This document shows, piece after piece, positions 45,843-60,299 of a stretch of DNA of 64,000 nt (positions are counted from its first letter, which is position 1; the number at the start of each line of letters is the position of its first letter). Source of the stretch: Torymus aiolomorphi (lineage: Eukaryota; Arthropoda; Insecta; Hymenoptera; Torymidae). The translations under genes were made by a program, and so were the position numbers. The notes under the pieces were generated by a model. That model was not told the DNA's origin, did not search any database, and worked only from the letters and a program-made list of their open reading frames with translations. Location: assembly GCA_036365515.1 (NCBI GenBank), contig CM070877.1:14618201-14682200 (forward strand). Direction: 5' to 3'.

Positions 45843-47942
45843 AGTTTTATAAGTTGATTAGTATTATTTTAAAATTAATTTTATGACAAATAATCTATCT
45901 TAGCATAATGGTTTTTCTAAAATAAATTATTGTTAGTGTTATGTCGAGAATAATTAAGTGTTATGTTGGGAGCCTCCCGTCGTTTATGGTTTTACAGAGT
46001 TAGACAGATAGAGCTGGGGAATGCCCCACGCGATCTGCAAATTATGCAAAAACCAAAGTTGACAGTCAGAGTCGCACCCGAACTCACGTGTACTTTAGTA
46101 CTACGCGGTTGGTATACTCTTAAACGTATATTCCTTTTCGCTGATTCCTCTCAGCGCTCTCGTTCGTTCTCTTTCCTTCTTCTTTTCCTCTCTCTTCCTC
46201 TCTTCTTCTTCTTTCTCCTTTCTCTATCTCTTTCTTGCATCATATATTTTTCGGTTTCTTTTCTAATGTCGTATATTTTAATTATTTTTATAAAATTATT
46301 TATTTAGGTAAATGGACGAAAATCGACCATTACATTAGTATACGAATTTGAGTAAAATATAAAAGTAAGCGAAGCTGATACAAATTAAATGAAATATCAA
46401 CTGAAAACTGAATAATATTCATTTTAAATTTAAAATTGGTTGAAGAAAAAATTGTTAACCAAAAACTTTATATCAATAGTATTTAAAAATGTAAATATTT
46501 CTATTAGATTGTCCATTAAGTAAAATAGCTTATTTGTTTACTTTACAATAAACTAACTTAATTTTAACAGTAAAAATAACCTTCAGACTTGTTTTTCGAT
46601 ATATCTATTATATTAGGTGATTTATTAATAGCTAGATGAGTTTTATATAACACCTTAATAGAAACTACTGGCACATGTATATAGGAATGATGCTTAAAAT
46701 AGAAAATCAGTAGGCAGGAATTTAAATGTGGATTGTTCCCTTTGGAATTATTGTCCTATATACTCAAATTTTATAGCTGAGGTTATAATTATTGCAAATA
46801 ATGTGATTTAATTGCAATTTCCTAACATATTTCTTAGAGATTTAAATGGAAGTGTGTAAATAATTCCTTCTGTAGTTATTGTGAATTGTGACTAAATGTA
46901 ATAAATGTTATAAATTGATGGTCAAATGTAGTTTAATCGCATTCTATTAGAGTATTGTCTAAAATCTTAATAGTGTTTCGAAATATAATTCTGTAAACTA
47001 TTGTTTCAATTTAAATAATAAAAAGATTTAGTTGTACACCAATTTCAGATAAGATATAGTATAAGTTAAAATTACTTTAAAAAGCATTTAATCATTATGA
47101 AATAAAATGATTTATAAATTTTTCAAAAATAGAAATAAAAGGATAAATCCGTCTATCAAAGAGAGATCGCGATTAAGTATCGAATTGGAGGCAACCATGT
47201 TCAAATTGGAGGTCAGACATATTGTTAGATGGATCAAACTGCCGCTCATTAGTGGATAAAGTTGAAAATACAGAGGACCACGTGCGCGCATTGCGCGTAC
47301 AAAAATCCGCTAGTCCTATCTTAAAAAATGATGGATTTGTTGTCATATCAATTTATTCGTGATTTGGTTAGTGGGGGTAATGGGTTGCTAGGTTACAAAA
47401 ACAAAAGTGGCGCGAATTGTGTTAAAATTACGGCGTGCGAAGCGCACTTAGAGATGACTAGTAAAGTAAAATTTATATATTTTTGAATTATATCTGAATC
47501 TCAGTTTGATCTTGTATAAAATTAAGGCATTACTAAAAATTTTCTATTATTATTTTACATGAAATATTAGAAATATAAAATAATAAATACGCAGTTATGA
47601 GAAAAATTATCAATCGTCGGCTGTAGAAAAACTCAGAGAAACGAACGAGACAGATGGTCCTTAGACCCAGCAGACAATCACAGTATTTCCCAGTTTTTTT
47701 TGTCCTTTGGCGCTTGACCGATAAGACTGGTGTGGTATACAGATGTTTGGAACCAAATTTAAGATATAGGCAAAAAGAGAAACTTTTTATCACCAGTTTC
47801 TTAGAAATTTGATAAAACTTATTTTAATAAACTTCATAATAAAAATTTCAACTAAAATTTATACGAATTATTTTTTTATAAGCCTAGACACAGGATGTAA
47901 CAGACACCCCGTCAAATATCAATTGAGTAATCACAGACGCTT

Positions 47943-50900
47943 CTAGGGATACAGAACGTTAGCCTGGCACTTGGGAATGTTCTTGGGCGGTTTTGGAAAA
48001 TCCTCGTGTTCACCGACTTTGAAGACGAGCGCCATACCGAAGTCCGAGTGCATCTCGAAGTGGCAGTGGAACAACCAGTAGCCTGTGAAAAGGATAATAG
48101 TTTTTTAAACCTTTTCATCTCGAAATCAAGCATAATCTAATATGTGAATAATTTTGTATATAATGAAATCTCTTGACACAATATTTCTTTAAAATTTTAT
48201 GATATTTTATAATTTTATTTTCAAGTTGAGTAGTATATTTTTGCAGTACTATTATTGTGCAACAACCCTGGTAAATAGTATAATTCATCTAAAAGTTCTA
48301 CTATAACCAAAATACATATTTTGTAAAGCGTAAATGCCGTAATTTATTTCGGATTAGTACATAACCCTAATAAAACGTAACTTTTAAGAAACGTTTTTAA
48401 AACGCGCTTTGAAACACTTTGTAACGTTTTTGAAAAAACGTTTTAAAAACATTTTTAAAACGAGGATAATGTCCGTTTTTTGAAACATTCGCACGGTTTT
48501 AAAACTTTTTAAGGACGTCTAAAAAATATTTTTAAAACATTTTAAAACGTTTATTTGATGTAGCTAATTCTAGTTCCTAGTTTTAGGGAACGTGTAAAAA
48601 ACGTTTTTATGACGTTGCGCAAACTTGCCAAACTGATCTTTGCAGTTACGTTTAAAAAAACATTTTAAAAACGTTTTTTTAACTATTATAAAGAAAGTAG
48701 TCCATACAAAATTATAAACGTTTTTAAAATGTTTTTAAAACATTTATAAAGACATGGTTAATGAAAAAAAAGAAGTTGAAAATGAGAGCATCAAACTTCG
48801 ATCACCGCTTCCCCTACCCACCCACCCTTATTCTCTGACTTTGACTTATAACCAAACATTTTACTCGTGTATTGTCGTGCGCCACCTATTGATCATAGTT
48901 GTATTATGAAATGCGTTCCGAAAAATTTTAACACGTTTTTAAAACGTTTTAAAAACGAAAAAAATTTATTTCAAACATACCTTGTAGATTGAAAAATGTG
49001 TTAAAACGCGTTTAAAACAGTCTACAAACGTTTTTAAAACGTTTGAAAAGTTTAAAAATGTTTTAAAGACATTTTTAGACACCCTTAAAACGTTTTAAAA
49101 ACGTGCCAATACTTTAAAAAGCGGACATTATCGACGTTTTAAGAACGTTTTTTGAAAAAAGTTACAAAGTGTTTTAAAGAACGTTTTAAAAACGTTTTTT
49201 AAACGTTTCGGTTGTAGTAGGGAATATTATGAAATACAAGCTATGTCCGTTTTTAGCCATAAATTTAACTGAAAATTAGCTAGCTTCTGGTTAATATTTC
49301 TACCAGGGAATTGATTTATAAACATATTATTTATCCTAGACGTCAACTTGCACTACTCAAACCTTGCCACTAAATATAAAATCTACTCCCAACTATATAA
49401 ATAGTATTCCTATTTCATACTAACCAGGATTATCCGCATGGAACCTGACAATTGTATAGCCGCCGCTCGGCACCATGACCGTATCCTTAAGCGGCGCGGC
49501 ATCGAGATTACGCCGGATCTTGCCCTCGCGGTCGAGCCGCTTGACCTCTTCGATGGTCACCGTCCTGTTCAGCTTCTCCATCGCTACCACGCGGAAGTGG
49601 TAGCCGTGCAGGTGCACCGGATGGTTTATGGCAATGGTGCCTAAGAATAAGAAAGAGTTTTTTATTTTTTTTTTATTTTTATCGTAGTATAGTGGGTTAA
49701 GATGGATTTTTTTGGAGTAAAACATTTTTTTTTTGTAACACAAGCACGATTTTCGCATTTTTTTTATTACCTATTAAGCGAACCTAAAGTGACCTATTAC
49801 AGACCGGCGGGCAATAAAAGTTGAGAAACGCCCGCTGCTCGCTCCAGCTGGCAATAAAAACTGAAAACCGCCCACTGCTCGCCGTCGACTTTTAATGGAT
49901 TTTTTAATTATTATATGTTTTGTAATATTGAAATAATTTGATTAACAAACTGTGATGAAATAATTTAATTATATATTCTAATGTAAAAATAAAATGTAGT
50001 ATTTCCTATTTTCATAAAAAAATAATAGGAATAATATGTTAAACAAACATGTGTTCTAAAATGTAATTTTTTATATTTTGAAAATAAAAAACTAATAATA
50101 AAACAAATATCTACACAATTTCTTTTTTTTCGTACAAAAATATTATCTGACTAAAAATTAAATGTATTCTAATGAAAGTGTGATTGCCGTATCTAAATAC
50201 CGTCACATTAGCTTCGCTTTATATTAAAAAAACGCGAAAAAGAGTACTTGTGTTACAAAAAATGTGGTGTGTATCAAGGGCTAAGTGGGCTTCTTGACCT
50301 CGTGTGGTTGCACTACTCGTCTTCGGCTCGTGCTTGCTCGCCTTCGACTCGTACTGCAAACTCCACACTCGGTCTAAAAAAAGTCCACTTTACGCCTTTG
50401 GCACATAATATACTACGAGGGTCATTTGATAAGTACCTAGCCTACAAATGAAAACACCAAAATTTTACAAAAAATAAAATTTATTTTTCAATGTAGTCTC
50501 CTTTTAGTTGAATACACTTGGTCCAGCGGTGTTCCAATTTTTTTAACCCCGTTGAAAAAAATGTTTTCTCTTGGTTTGCAAAATAGGCCTCCGTGGCGGC
50601 GATTATTTCGTTATTGGAGTGGAATCTCTTCCCGGCGAGCGAATTTTTTAGGTTCGGAAACAAAAAAAAGTCGGACGGAGCCAAATCTGGAGAATACGGT
50701 GGATGGGGCAGCAGTTCGTAGCGTAATTCGACCAATTTAGCCGTGGCAAGTGCAGAAGTGTGGGCCGGTGCATTATCGTGGTGGAAAAGCACTTTATTTT
50801 TAGACAAATGGGGCCGTTTTTCTTCTAACACGGCGTCAAATCGGCTCAATAGTTCGGCGTAGTACTGTCCTCTGACCGTTTTGCCCTTCTCCAGTTAGTC

Positions 50901-53900
50901 AATAAAAATCACACCTTGAGAATCCCAGAAAACAGTGGCCATCACCTTTCCGGCCGACGGGACCGTCTTCGCCTTCTTCGGAGCAGGTTCACCGGGTAAG
51001 GTCCACTGTTTTGACTGATCCTTGGTCTCTGGAGTGTAGTAGTGAATCCATGTTTCGTCGACGGTCACGTAACGACGCAAAAACTCTTTTGGATTGCGAT
51101 TAAACAGCTCCAAACACTGCTCTGAACTGGTCACACGGATGCGCTTGTTGTCTGCAGTCAACAAACGCGGCACCCACCTTGCTGACAGCTTCCTCATGCC
51201 TAAAATCTCATGTAGGATATGCCACACGCGTTCTTCTGAGATGCCTACTATCGCAGCTATCTCGTGCACCTTTAATCGGCGGTCTGACAAAACGATATCG
51301 TGTATTTTTGTCACGTTCTCCTCCGTAGTGGCTGTTTTCGGAGCACCTGGGCGTGGATCATCAAAAACCGACGTACGACCACGTTGAAACTCGTTATACC
51401 AAAATTTAACGGTCGCCATCGAAGGAGAAGCATCCCCATACACTGCATCCAAGCGTTCTTTAATTTCACTGCGCGATTTCCCTTCCAAAAACAAGAATCG
51501 AATCACCGACCGATATTGTTCTTTCTCCATTTTTTCAAAAATCAATGGACACATTTGCTTTCACACGCTCTCAAAAATAAACTACAACTCCGATCCGGCT
51601 GAAATTTCGTCTGTAACCGTTTACAGGAAGATACTGCACTGTAGTGTATTTTTGGTGCGATAGTGGCACCATCTGGCGGTGAGGCTAGGTACTTGTCAAA
51701 TGACCCTCGTATGCTTGATCAGCTAATTGGGCATTCATGTAAATTATTTTGACGAATGTATGATGAAATTAACGTTCAATTGTTCTATGTACCTGAAATA
51801 GTATGTACAATACTTGAAAAAGTGTATCGAAAAAACTCACGCGATTTATTGGAATAAGTATAATATAACGGTAGATCAATCATGTAGTATGTTGAGCCAA
51901 ATGATTGATAAGTAAAATTGAAAGAGCGATAATTACAACCAAACTAGATACTCGAAAGATTATAACTGATAACTCAATAATAATATCATTTAAAAGGGTT
52001 TGAAAAGTAGCCTAATAATAGTCACAGATGACAACATAATAGCTTGATTATTACATCACGTATTTCCGAAAACGTATTCTTAAAACTATTTTTATATTCA
52101 ATAACATTATATAAATAAAATTAAAAAAAAAATAGTTACAAATAGTTAAAAAAATTTTATATTTTCAAACGACTTTAAGATCCCAAGGTAAGAATAAAAT
52201 ATTTATAACGATACTGCAAGTTGACGATAAATTTGCGAAACTTCACAGACAGAAATATATATCAAACCTTCATCGATAATAACGAGCTCGACGACACCGC
52301 CCAGCTTCGCGGATAGCATCTGGGTGCACGAGCAGTACTCCTTTATGCAGTTGCCTGCGGTGGTGACGTTGCAGAACTGCCCAGGCGGGATCATCTCCGG
52401 CTGCGTGAGTAGTGGGAACGGCGGCAGCTTGAAGTTTATGTGGTTCAGTTGCCACATCGTACGCGACGCGTTCATCACCGGCACTGTGGGTGAGTATGAA
52501 TATCGTATATGCATGGTTGGTAAAATTAATGAAGAGCAGCGGAATGTAGATAAATAAAAGCACGAGATCATTTGGAGGAAATGTTTGATAGAGAAATTTT
52601 GTAATGATATATTGGAGAAACTGTTCGATAGTTCCTGGAAAATGTAGTTGAGCGTATTCTCTATCTGAGAAACATTCACTCATTCTTTTATATTCAATTT
52701 GAAATATTAAAATTTTTGTAGTTTCCAAAAATTGTTATTTCGTAAAATATTATGTGAGCGACACCTGTTAAAATAATATATATTATATCAAAGTATGGAT
52801 AGTTTTCTTAAACTAACATTGTGTTATTAATGCTTATTATAATTACTAATGCAATTATTTGATCTTGTATATCAACAAGCTGAACATTACGAATTATCAG
52901 GTAGTTCAATGATATGCACATAAACTTTTATTGGCTTTCTAAGACGATGTTGCTTCAGACGTTGGGACGCCTCCGCGACTGATTTTATCAATTCTTTTAA
53001 CAAATGTCACGTACGAGACGATATTGAATTTACATTTCCATGAAGACTTTAAAGTAAGCTTACTACAGAAGGCATTGCAAAAGTGTACGAATACCTATTT
53101 GATAATCGTTATCGTTCATCGTCTGCGCGAGTTCGCGCTTTTTGTTAAAAACCAACATCAAATAAGATCAAATGCTAAATTCGTATATTCATTTTATTTA
53201 GGAAGAAAATCCTGCGAACGCAAGTGTGTCCCAGGTGAGTTGCGCCGAGGTACGAGAACACGCTTTCTTATCGCTGACCATTCAGGAATTAAGCACGTGC
53301 ACGATGCCGCTCCCCGCACCACTTGTGCGGGAGAGGATAAGCCACCTGCAGCCTTATGCTGTACTTAGAGAGAGAGAGAGAGGGAGAGAGAGAGGTAAGG
53401 CCTCCACGTGCGCGACAAAAGAGAGAATGAACTAGGGGGGCCGACCCCCCTTTGCGCGCTATCGCGCACCAACCCCCCGCTGTCTATGTAAAAACTTAAT
53501 TTTTACATTATAGACACGACCGCACTTCTCAGGAAAATCTTGCATTTTTGTGTAAAGTCATAAATGGGAAAAAGTTTTGTTTTTTATAATCTACAACTTT
53601 TGCACTTAACATATTTGTGTAAAGTTAAATCCTGTCAAGTTATAGCCGAAAATCGTCCATTTTTGACGTTTTTAGCTGTTTTTCGCAGTTGTATTGGCAA
53701 ATGTTGCTCGTAGCAAAAAATGCCCAACCGAAAAAAGGTGTCTTTTAATTAGTTTTAGCAGATAGATGTGTAGATATTAACTTAAAATTATTTTTTCTAG
53801 ACATTATGCTCAAAAATCGATTTTTTGAAATTTTTCTTTGTGTTCGTATTCCTAAACTTTTTCACGGATCTTTCTCAGTGAGGACCACCGGGTAGGTACA

Positions 53901-56900
53901 ATTAAAGGAGCATTTGCTCGCAATTTTGATGGAATCGATCGGAAATTCATTGAGATAATCAGGTAACTTGATTACATACGGACGTACAGACAAACGCATA
54001 TCTCAGAAAACGCTTAAAACGCACTCACTCTGAGTGGATAATGGTTTTTACACATTAAATTTTCAGTATTTGAATTCCGAAAATTTTCGCTCTGGTGAAA
54101 TTATAAGGCTCTCCCGAGTAGCGGTCATGCCTAAAAAGGTATAGCGAAAAGGTCAGCAGGGTCCTGCTGTATATAAGCTTCGCTGTCATTTTTTTATCGC
54201 TCTTTTTTCTTTTTAATATTTAAGCACACTAGATCTTACAACAAATAAGTACTGGAAATAATATGATTTTATTAAATTTTAGTTTTTTGTAATAGTAATA
54301 TGAGCTATAGAAAACGTCCTAATAATTTATTACGAATGTTTTAACATATTTCTTTATAGGACTCATCACTCTATTATGACTGTTTTTACATTCGTTATTG
54401 TCTATAAATCGTGATGATATTTCGCAATGATTAAACGTTCCTTTGTCAAAGGATATTTTTTAAGGATCACAAAAGGTATCGTTTCCATTTTGTCAAGTAT
54501 TAATTATAATTAATTTAATTTTGAAAACCCGAATTTGACGCTTCAAATATCTATTATTACTGTAATAAAGACCGATAACCGAGCGACTCTCCCCTAATCC
54601 ACGATATTCAATTGATTCTAGAATATTACCTTCAACGTTCTTCGGATGAAACATCTTTATCTTCCTCTCATCCAAGTTTGCATAATTGTAAGTAATGTAA
54701 TACTTATGATCCGGTTGGACTTTGCTCGTCGGGTCGTTGGGCTCTACTGAGCAGAGTGTCGGAACGGTCATGGCTCCCGGGCTTTCGGTGCCCTTGTTGT
54801 AAGGATTTAATTGCTGTAAAAGAAAAAAAAACAGTATTTTTAGTTCACTTGATTATTAAAGAAAATTAAATAATAGCAAAATCAATGTACCCTCATGTTT
54901 TCGTTGTTGGGTATCAAATATCCCACTTCTGCGGTCGGTTCAACTTCGGGTGCACCTTTGTACCGGAGCACCGAGACTTGGTGGGCTTGCGTGATGTCGC
55001 ATGCACTTATGCTTCTGAATACAGATTTCATTGACAAATATTAAAAAAGTAAAATTTTTTATGGATAAAGGAATTTGAAAAGTTACCCGTCTTTTCCACG
55101 GAATCTCATCCAGTAGTTGTCGACTTTCTGATTGGCCGATATAACGACGTCGTACCTTTCTCCAGATAAGATGCGCAACGAGTCGACTGAAATTCATTGT
55201 TTTAATTAAATTAATAATTGCTATTTATTCCAATTTCATTCGAAGCTAGTATGTATTATGCATAATGTAACAGTATAGATATAACTTTTTATGAAATTTT
55301 CAGTGTATTTGTATTAAATTATGTGATTTACACATGTCTTTGTAGTTCTAAACAATGATTCGCTAAGTAATTCGCATTCACGTTTTCAACAATCACCTTT
55401 CAAAAAATAATTGTATAGACTAACTGAAACCTGCCTGTTCATAAATTCTCTTAACCTACGCTTTGAATATAAATATTATCTAATGCTATTCTAATAACTT
55501 GTACGGTAGATAAGTTCTCTTTGAAAATTTTTACTGCAGATTGGAAGTGTATTCGTAAAAGTTAGACTCCACGCTAGATTACATCTTTACTTGTTTTTAC
55601 CCATTCCAAACATTACATACTTAACAAATAATGCTTACTTTCGATAGGTCTAATATCCTTTCCATCGGTACTAATTACGGTCATCGTATGATTATCGATC
55701 GTCATTTCCATCGGGCAGTTTTGCACTCCGGCGTTTATTATCCTGAATCTGTACCTCAAACCCTGTCAAACAATGTTTAATAGTAATAATACTTTCATAA
55801 AAAAACTTCTACGAAAGTACTAAGGAGAGTATTTTTCAAAACCAGATAATTCCATGTTTGAAAAAAAAAAATTGATTTTCAGAACTTTTTCATTTTTGTT
55901 ACGATTTTAATGATTTTAAATACTTAAACTTAGTCATTATTGAAATAACATTCGTGACCAACAAAGTTCATTTAATGCCATGTAAAACAAAAACTTTTCC
56001 TTGAATTTACTCAAAATCTGTAAAAGTAGTAAAACTATCCGGTTTTGAAAGGACAAAAGTAGGAAAATTAACAAAATTGATTACAATAGCATTATACTTA
56101 TTATATAAATAATATTACTGATTATAAGTGAAAAAAAATAGTCAGCATCACATTTCTACTAAATACATAAAAAAAAAAACTGTTTTATCCTAAAAGTATC
56201 TTTACTATTATCACCCAGAATATCGCCAACCCCCTAAACAACAGATTCTCCCATCAACACAAACCACAGCCACACCCTGCATACCTTCTCGACTGTGAAC
56301 ACCGCGGTAGGCATGTGAGCCTCGTGGCCCGTCGCGTTCCTCCGCTTTTCGTATCTCCCGAGGCCGTTCACCAGGATCGTGTGCGGTCTCACAAGGCTAC
56401 CAGCGTGCCGGTTCATGGCGAACGCCGCCGAGCCGAGGATACGCGTCCAGTCGATCAGCACCAGCACGTGCTCGTCTCGGTCGTATAACGTGAGGTGAGG
56501 ATTTGCGTTCGGTGGGGCGCGCACGATCAATGGGCCAAACATTCCGTCGCCGCGTTGGTCGTCTGTGATGAGTGAATTGTTTATTTGGTATTGTTATTAT
56601 GGTTGGGAGATTGTGTGACAGGCAATGCGAAGATTTTTTAAATGGTACTGAATAATACTGAATCGTGGTATGAAAATTGATAGTGAAATGTGATAAACAT
56701 CCCCTTAAGTTTGACCTTTATTTTGACGAAACGTTTTTATTTTTATTTAAATACCCTTGAAAGTTAAGTATCTAAAGATTATTTTAATAAAAGTTCTGTT
56801 ATATCTTTGAAATTAATACGTATTAATAAAATAATTAACCAATTTCTGTCTGATCCAAACCCTAACCTCTAATTTTATCCGTCGATAAAGCAGATACTCA

Positions 56901-59900
56901 CTGGAATGCGAATGCCAAACGTAAGTTCCGGGAGCGTCAGCAACGAAGTCGTACCGGAACACGTTGCCTGGTGGAATTGGGCACTGCGTTACGTAAGGTA
57001 CTCCATCCATCCAAGGAGTGCGGCGCTGATGGAGACCGTGAAAGTGTATACTCGTCGTCTCCGTCGACAGGGCGTTGGTCACGTCGACTACGATTCTGTC
57101 GCCCTTGCACACCTATTTGCAAAACAAATAATGTAATTTTTATAATCGTACAACTATTTTTTTTATTTGAGATACTTCAATCTTTTCTTACAAATATTCA
57201 AAATCAAATAAAGACATTTGAATGTTCAATGATATAAAATATATTGCAGGTAAACTCAAAGCAAGCAGGGGATAGAATTATCTTATCATTTCTGTTATTT
57301 CTTGATTTATAAAAAAATTGCATTAATATTTCAGCTTATTAGAAAACATACTGAAATTATTTAATACTATCGATATCAAGAAAAAGTAGTTGAAGAGTAT
57401 CTTCTACCGTTTCTAGCATTATGCAGTAAACAGAGTTTTCAATGATAATATCATCTCATTTTTTTCAAACTTGATAATAAACGGTTTACTTACTCCACGT
57501 GCGAAAACGTGTAAATTGTAATATAATATAATATTGGTTGCGAGTTACAACGTGAATCAGCCAATTAGTTATAATTTTAATTAGTTATATAATTTTAAAA
57601 ATAATTTCTGGTTTGACGTTGTAAATTAGTTTAAAATGCATTACTTAAGAGTTTGAAGATGCTATCCGGTTATGTATCGTTCAGTTTGACGAAATTCAAA
57701 ACAAGATACAACGACACATTTTTTATAATGAATTGCCATTGCAAAATTGTTTAACATTTTTACTACGCTTTTAAAAATAAATGAGCATATGCTAATTCAA
57801 AGTAAACTTGCATAAGTTCTACGAGAATATGTATGTGCTATAATAAATGATAAATAAATAAATAAATAAACATAAAGTTTCAGCCATAAAATTACTTATA
57901 CACAAATCCACATGGAATTGAAATAATAATTGAATGTGAATCCACAAACCAATACATCAATGTGCAAACTTTGAGTGTTTTTTCGCAGTGGTATACGATT
58001 TCATAATGTTTATCTAACGTTACATAAATAACTGTGATACCGGGACTTAAAAATTTTAGTTGCAGTATAAAATTCCAAACAAATTTTTTACGAAACTTAA
58101 AATTTGGATTTTATCGAAGATTTTCGATGTCTATAAAGAATTTTAATCCTGCTTAATTGTTACATCGCCATCTAAAATTTGTGAAATTAAATTATTACAA
58201 ATTCAAGGCACCGTCGAGGAGCCATTTATTCTGATTACACGACTTCCCGTAAAAAAAATATATATCAATTTTGTTTTCCAATCATGAAATAGGTATGCAT
58301 TTCCACGTTAAAATTTATTTCGCACAAAATACTTTTATACCACTCTAACCTCAAAATCATAACTTTAATATAATTATTCGGCTCTCGTGATATAAAATAC
58401 GGTTCGAAACCCGTGCGTAAGAAGATTTTTAGCTCATGTGACTTTTCTCACTCGCTTTGCTCGTGCGAAAAACGTCACATGAGCTAAATAATCACCTTCC
58501 GCACCCGTGTCGAAATGTACTATTTTAGCAGCATAACTGAGATCGAATCAAAAAGTCATAAGCAGTCATTACGTAAATTTGAAGAAGATATTTTGGTAGA
58601 CTGATAAAATTTCAGGTGATTATTTTTTCAGAGAATTGAGTGATATAAAAATAAAATGATTGAATGTATACAACGTAAAAAAGATAGCTAAAAAGAATGG
58701 CATAGAGACACACACATTTTTTAATAAGTTATGGTTTTCTAATATGTTGTGTAATAATATTCCAAACGGTGGTTGCTCATGCTAATTAAAATGTCGAAAA
58801 TTTTGTTAAGTATCTACAAAAGTTGTAATTGTGACAAACACTCTATAAAAATCATAAAGGAATGAATATTTCGGGTCTTTCGGAATTTCATTTTTCGAGT
58901 AAAAAACATTTCCATACAAACGTGTTCTACTTTAAATAATCGCATACTCCTGCTTTTCTGAAAATATTTCCCACCAACAGTACTGTTAGTTCGTCTTTCT
59001 AACAGCAATCTTCCAGAACCCACAATACCGTGTTTGAAAAGTATATCAAAACATTTTTCATCTCCTACAGAAACCACTCTCCAAATACCCCCCCCCCCCC
59101 CGCCAAAAAAGCTCATCCACCCTCACCTCAATGGCAGGCGCGGGCATCTGCCTGTTAACCAGGTACAGCGCCTTGATCCTGCCCTCGGCGGGCACGCATT
59201 CGGGCCTGAAGCAGTCCGACCTATTAAACGGACAGTCGTAGCAGGGCGCGCCCATCGACGCGTACATCTCGAGGGTAAACTCGTACAAGCACTCGCTGGG
59301 CCGCGTCGTGTCCGTGCATAGCCGGTGGCATGGGTGGCGGGTGGGGCCCGTCGTCGTTGCTGCTATTGGAGAAAAAATGGGTTTCAAGTCAAGGAGATTG
59401 GGCAAAGTATTGTGGGTGGAGCGAGGTTTCAGATGGCCACGAAAAAGGGAAAATATGAATGTTATATAATGGTAAAAGATTGCCAATCTGATCGAGAAGT
59501 CAATCCTTACTGCGAGATAAGTCGTGATTGTGTTGTCGTGTGTATAAATTGATGCTAATTGAGTCATTATCATATGAACGGTATTATTAGCTTTGATTTC
59601 GTCATAAAATATTAATAAAATGTGTATAACAAAAATATAATTGCTGTCTTATAGAGATATCTAATATCTTCCATGAGAATGACAAGTATTAGTTATTTGA
59701 TTTGAGAGTGGTAATTACTGAATATGTTTATTGAGCTTTCAGAATAACAATAAAGTTTTTTTTTTAAACCCTGAATGGCGGAAAACTAGGTATGTGCAAT
59801 ACTTTTAGTAACACGCAGATAGTTTTCCTTAGAAAATATATAAAAATTTATGTAGATTCTAGATCGTCTTTCTTCTATCGCTTTATTTACAGCAATATAA

Positions 59901-60235
59901 TTAATGCAACAATAGTAATATAAGCAAATATCATTGAAAACAGAATGTATTCTTCGAAGCAAATAAAACTCTAAATATCTTTTTACTTGTTTCACAACCA
60001 AATGACAAAACAACTGACGAATGCACTCTTTCTTTATCAAAACAGATATAATTTATAATATCACCACGAAACTGAACAACAAAGCATACTCAAGGTTGCA
60101 TCACTTTAAAGGATTACCAAATCTATTTATCACAAGAATAAAAAAAGAAGAAACGTAATAAAAGTAATCATTACTTGCAGCAGCGACGATGAGGCACCCG
60201 ACGACGATGGAAATCAGTGCGATTGGCCGAGACAT
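47943..60235 (-). CDS. Laccase B (secreted multicopper oxidase)
   Basis: Tandem paralogue of laccase A. Eleven exons close exactly for 629 residues: 60175-60235 (ATG at 60235, hydrophobic signal peptide [20 protein letters not shown]), 59127-59362, 56902-57112, 56285-56562, 55639-55762, 55087-55186, 54891-55014, 54630-54813, 52268-52483, 49425-49640 and 47943-48082. The Cys-rich N-terminal segment ([21 protein letters not shown]) and four copper blocks are present: HFHG (L1; Phe where laccase A has Trp), WHSHS (L2), HPVHLHG (L3) and [12 protein letters not shown] (L4, axial Met kept). Compared with A it has two extra introns: one splits the exon matching 35718-35935, another the exon matching 33441-33869, and the latter now holds a mariner. 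The exon 9 donor (GTTTGATA) is weak. Expected to oxidise phenolic substrates outside the cell. Confidence 0.93.
48365..49222. mobile_element. Foldback element with AAAACGTTTTTAAAACG words
   Basis: 858 bp from CCCTAATAAAACG to GGTTGTAGTAGGG, filled with dozens of AACGTTTTAAAAACG-like words in both orientations. The outer arms GAAACGTTTTTAAAACGCG..CACTTTGTAAC and GTTACAAAGTGTTTTAAAG.. are mirrored. It lies in the last intron of laccase B. Ends share CCCTA with the 4-kb foldback at 6893. Confidence 0.8.
50416..51709 (-). mobile_element. Mariner element, nearly intact, in a laccase B intron
   Basis: 1294 bp flanked by TA, with 28-29 bp terminal inverted repeats (CGAGGGTCATTTGATAAGTA and the complement at the right end, one mismatch). 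It contains one transposase gene on the minus strand. It lies in the intron between exons 52268-52483 and 49425-49640, in the same direction as the host gene. Confidence 0.95.
50481..51530 (-). pseudogene. Mariner transposase with one nonsense codon
   Basis: Cut-and-paste DDE transposase of Tc1/mariner type. Reading from [14 protein letters not shown] at 51530 the frame covers 349 codons, the usual mariner length. An N-terminal helix-turn-helix domain ([14 protein letters not shown]) and the catalytic triad are present: Asp in [11 protein letters not shown], Asp in HHDNAPAH and Asp in [13 protein letters not shown]. The only damage I see is a TAA at 50895-50897 after GVIFID, between the first and second catalytic Asp. 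No frameshift. The copy is thus recently inactivated or carries an allelic or sequencing change. Confidence 0.93.
52860..54195. other. Intron of laccase B with an unclassified repeat
   Basis: 52860-53410 is unremarkable apart from an AG-rich patch at 53367-53395. From about 53435 (GGGGGGCCGACCCCCCTTTG) to 54190 (AGCAGGGTCCTGCTGTATATAAG) the sequence looks like an interspersed repeat; part of it loosely resembles 42405-43240. No gene seen. Confidence 0.4.
58385..58525. repeat. Hairpin MITE in a laccase B intron
   Basis: Arms TTCGAAACCCGTGCG and TTTTTAGCTCATGTGAC mirrored by GTCACATGAGCTAAATAATC and CGCACCCGTGTCGAAA. About 140 bp, GC-rich tip. Non-coding. Confidence 0.7.
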
Positions 60236-60283
60236 TGCGCCCACGACTAATCCTCTCGTGCATTAAACGGTCAGTGCTTGCTC

Positions 60284-60289
60284 TTATAA
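60284..60289 (-). promoter_or_regulatory. TATA-like box of laccase B
   Basis: TTATAAG on the minus strand, about 50 bp upstream of the ATG at 60235. This position fits a core promoter with a short 5' UTR. Confidence 0.45.
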
Positions 60290-60299
60290 GCGAAACGCG

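Larger units (their letters stand above)
42023..47942. other. Region between the two laccases: repeats, no gene
   Basis: Contains an unclassified interspersed repeat at about 42405-43240 ending in a CA tract, a foldback element (43323-43787), a MITE (45609-45842), and a pyrimidine-rich patch (46140-46250). ORFs up to 114 codons (for example 45963-46307) follow base-composition runs and show no motif. No RNA gene was seen. Confidence 0.5.

Noticed and set aside
45963..46307. 114-codon plus-strand ORF.
   Set aside because: Ends in a Phe/Leu/Ser run caused by a pyrimidine-rich tract; no splice context, motif or matching neighbour.
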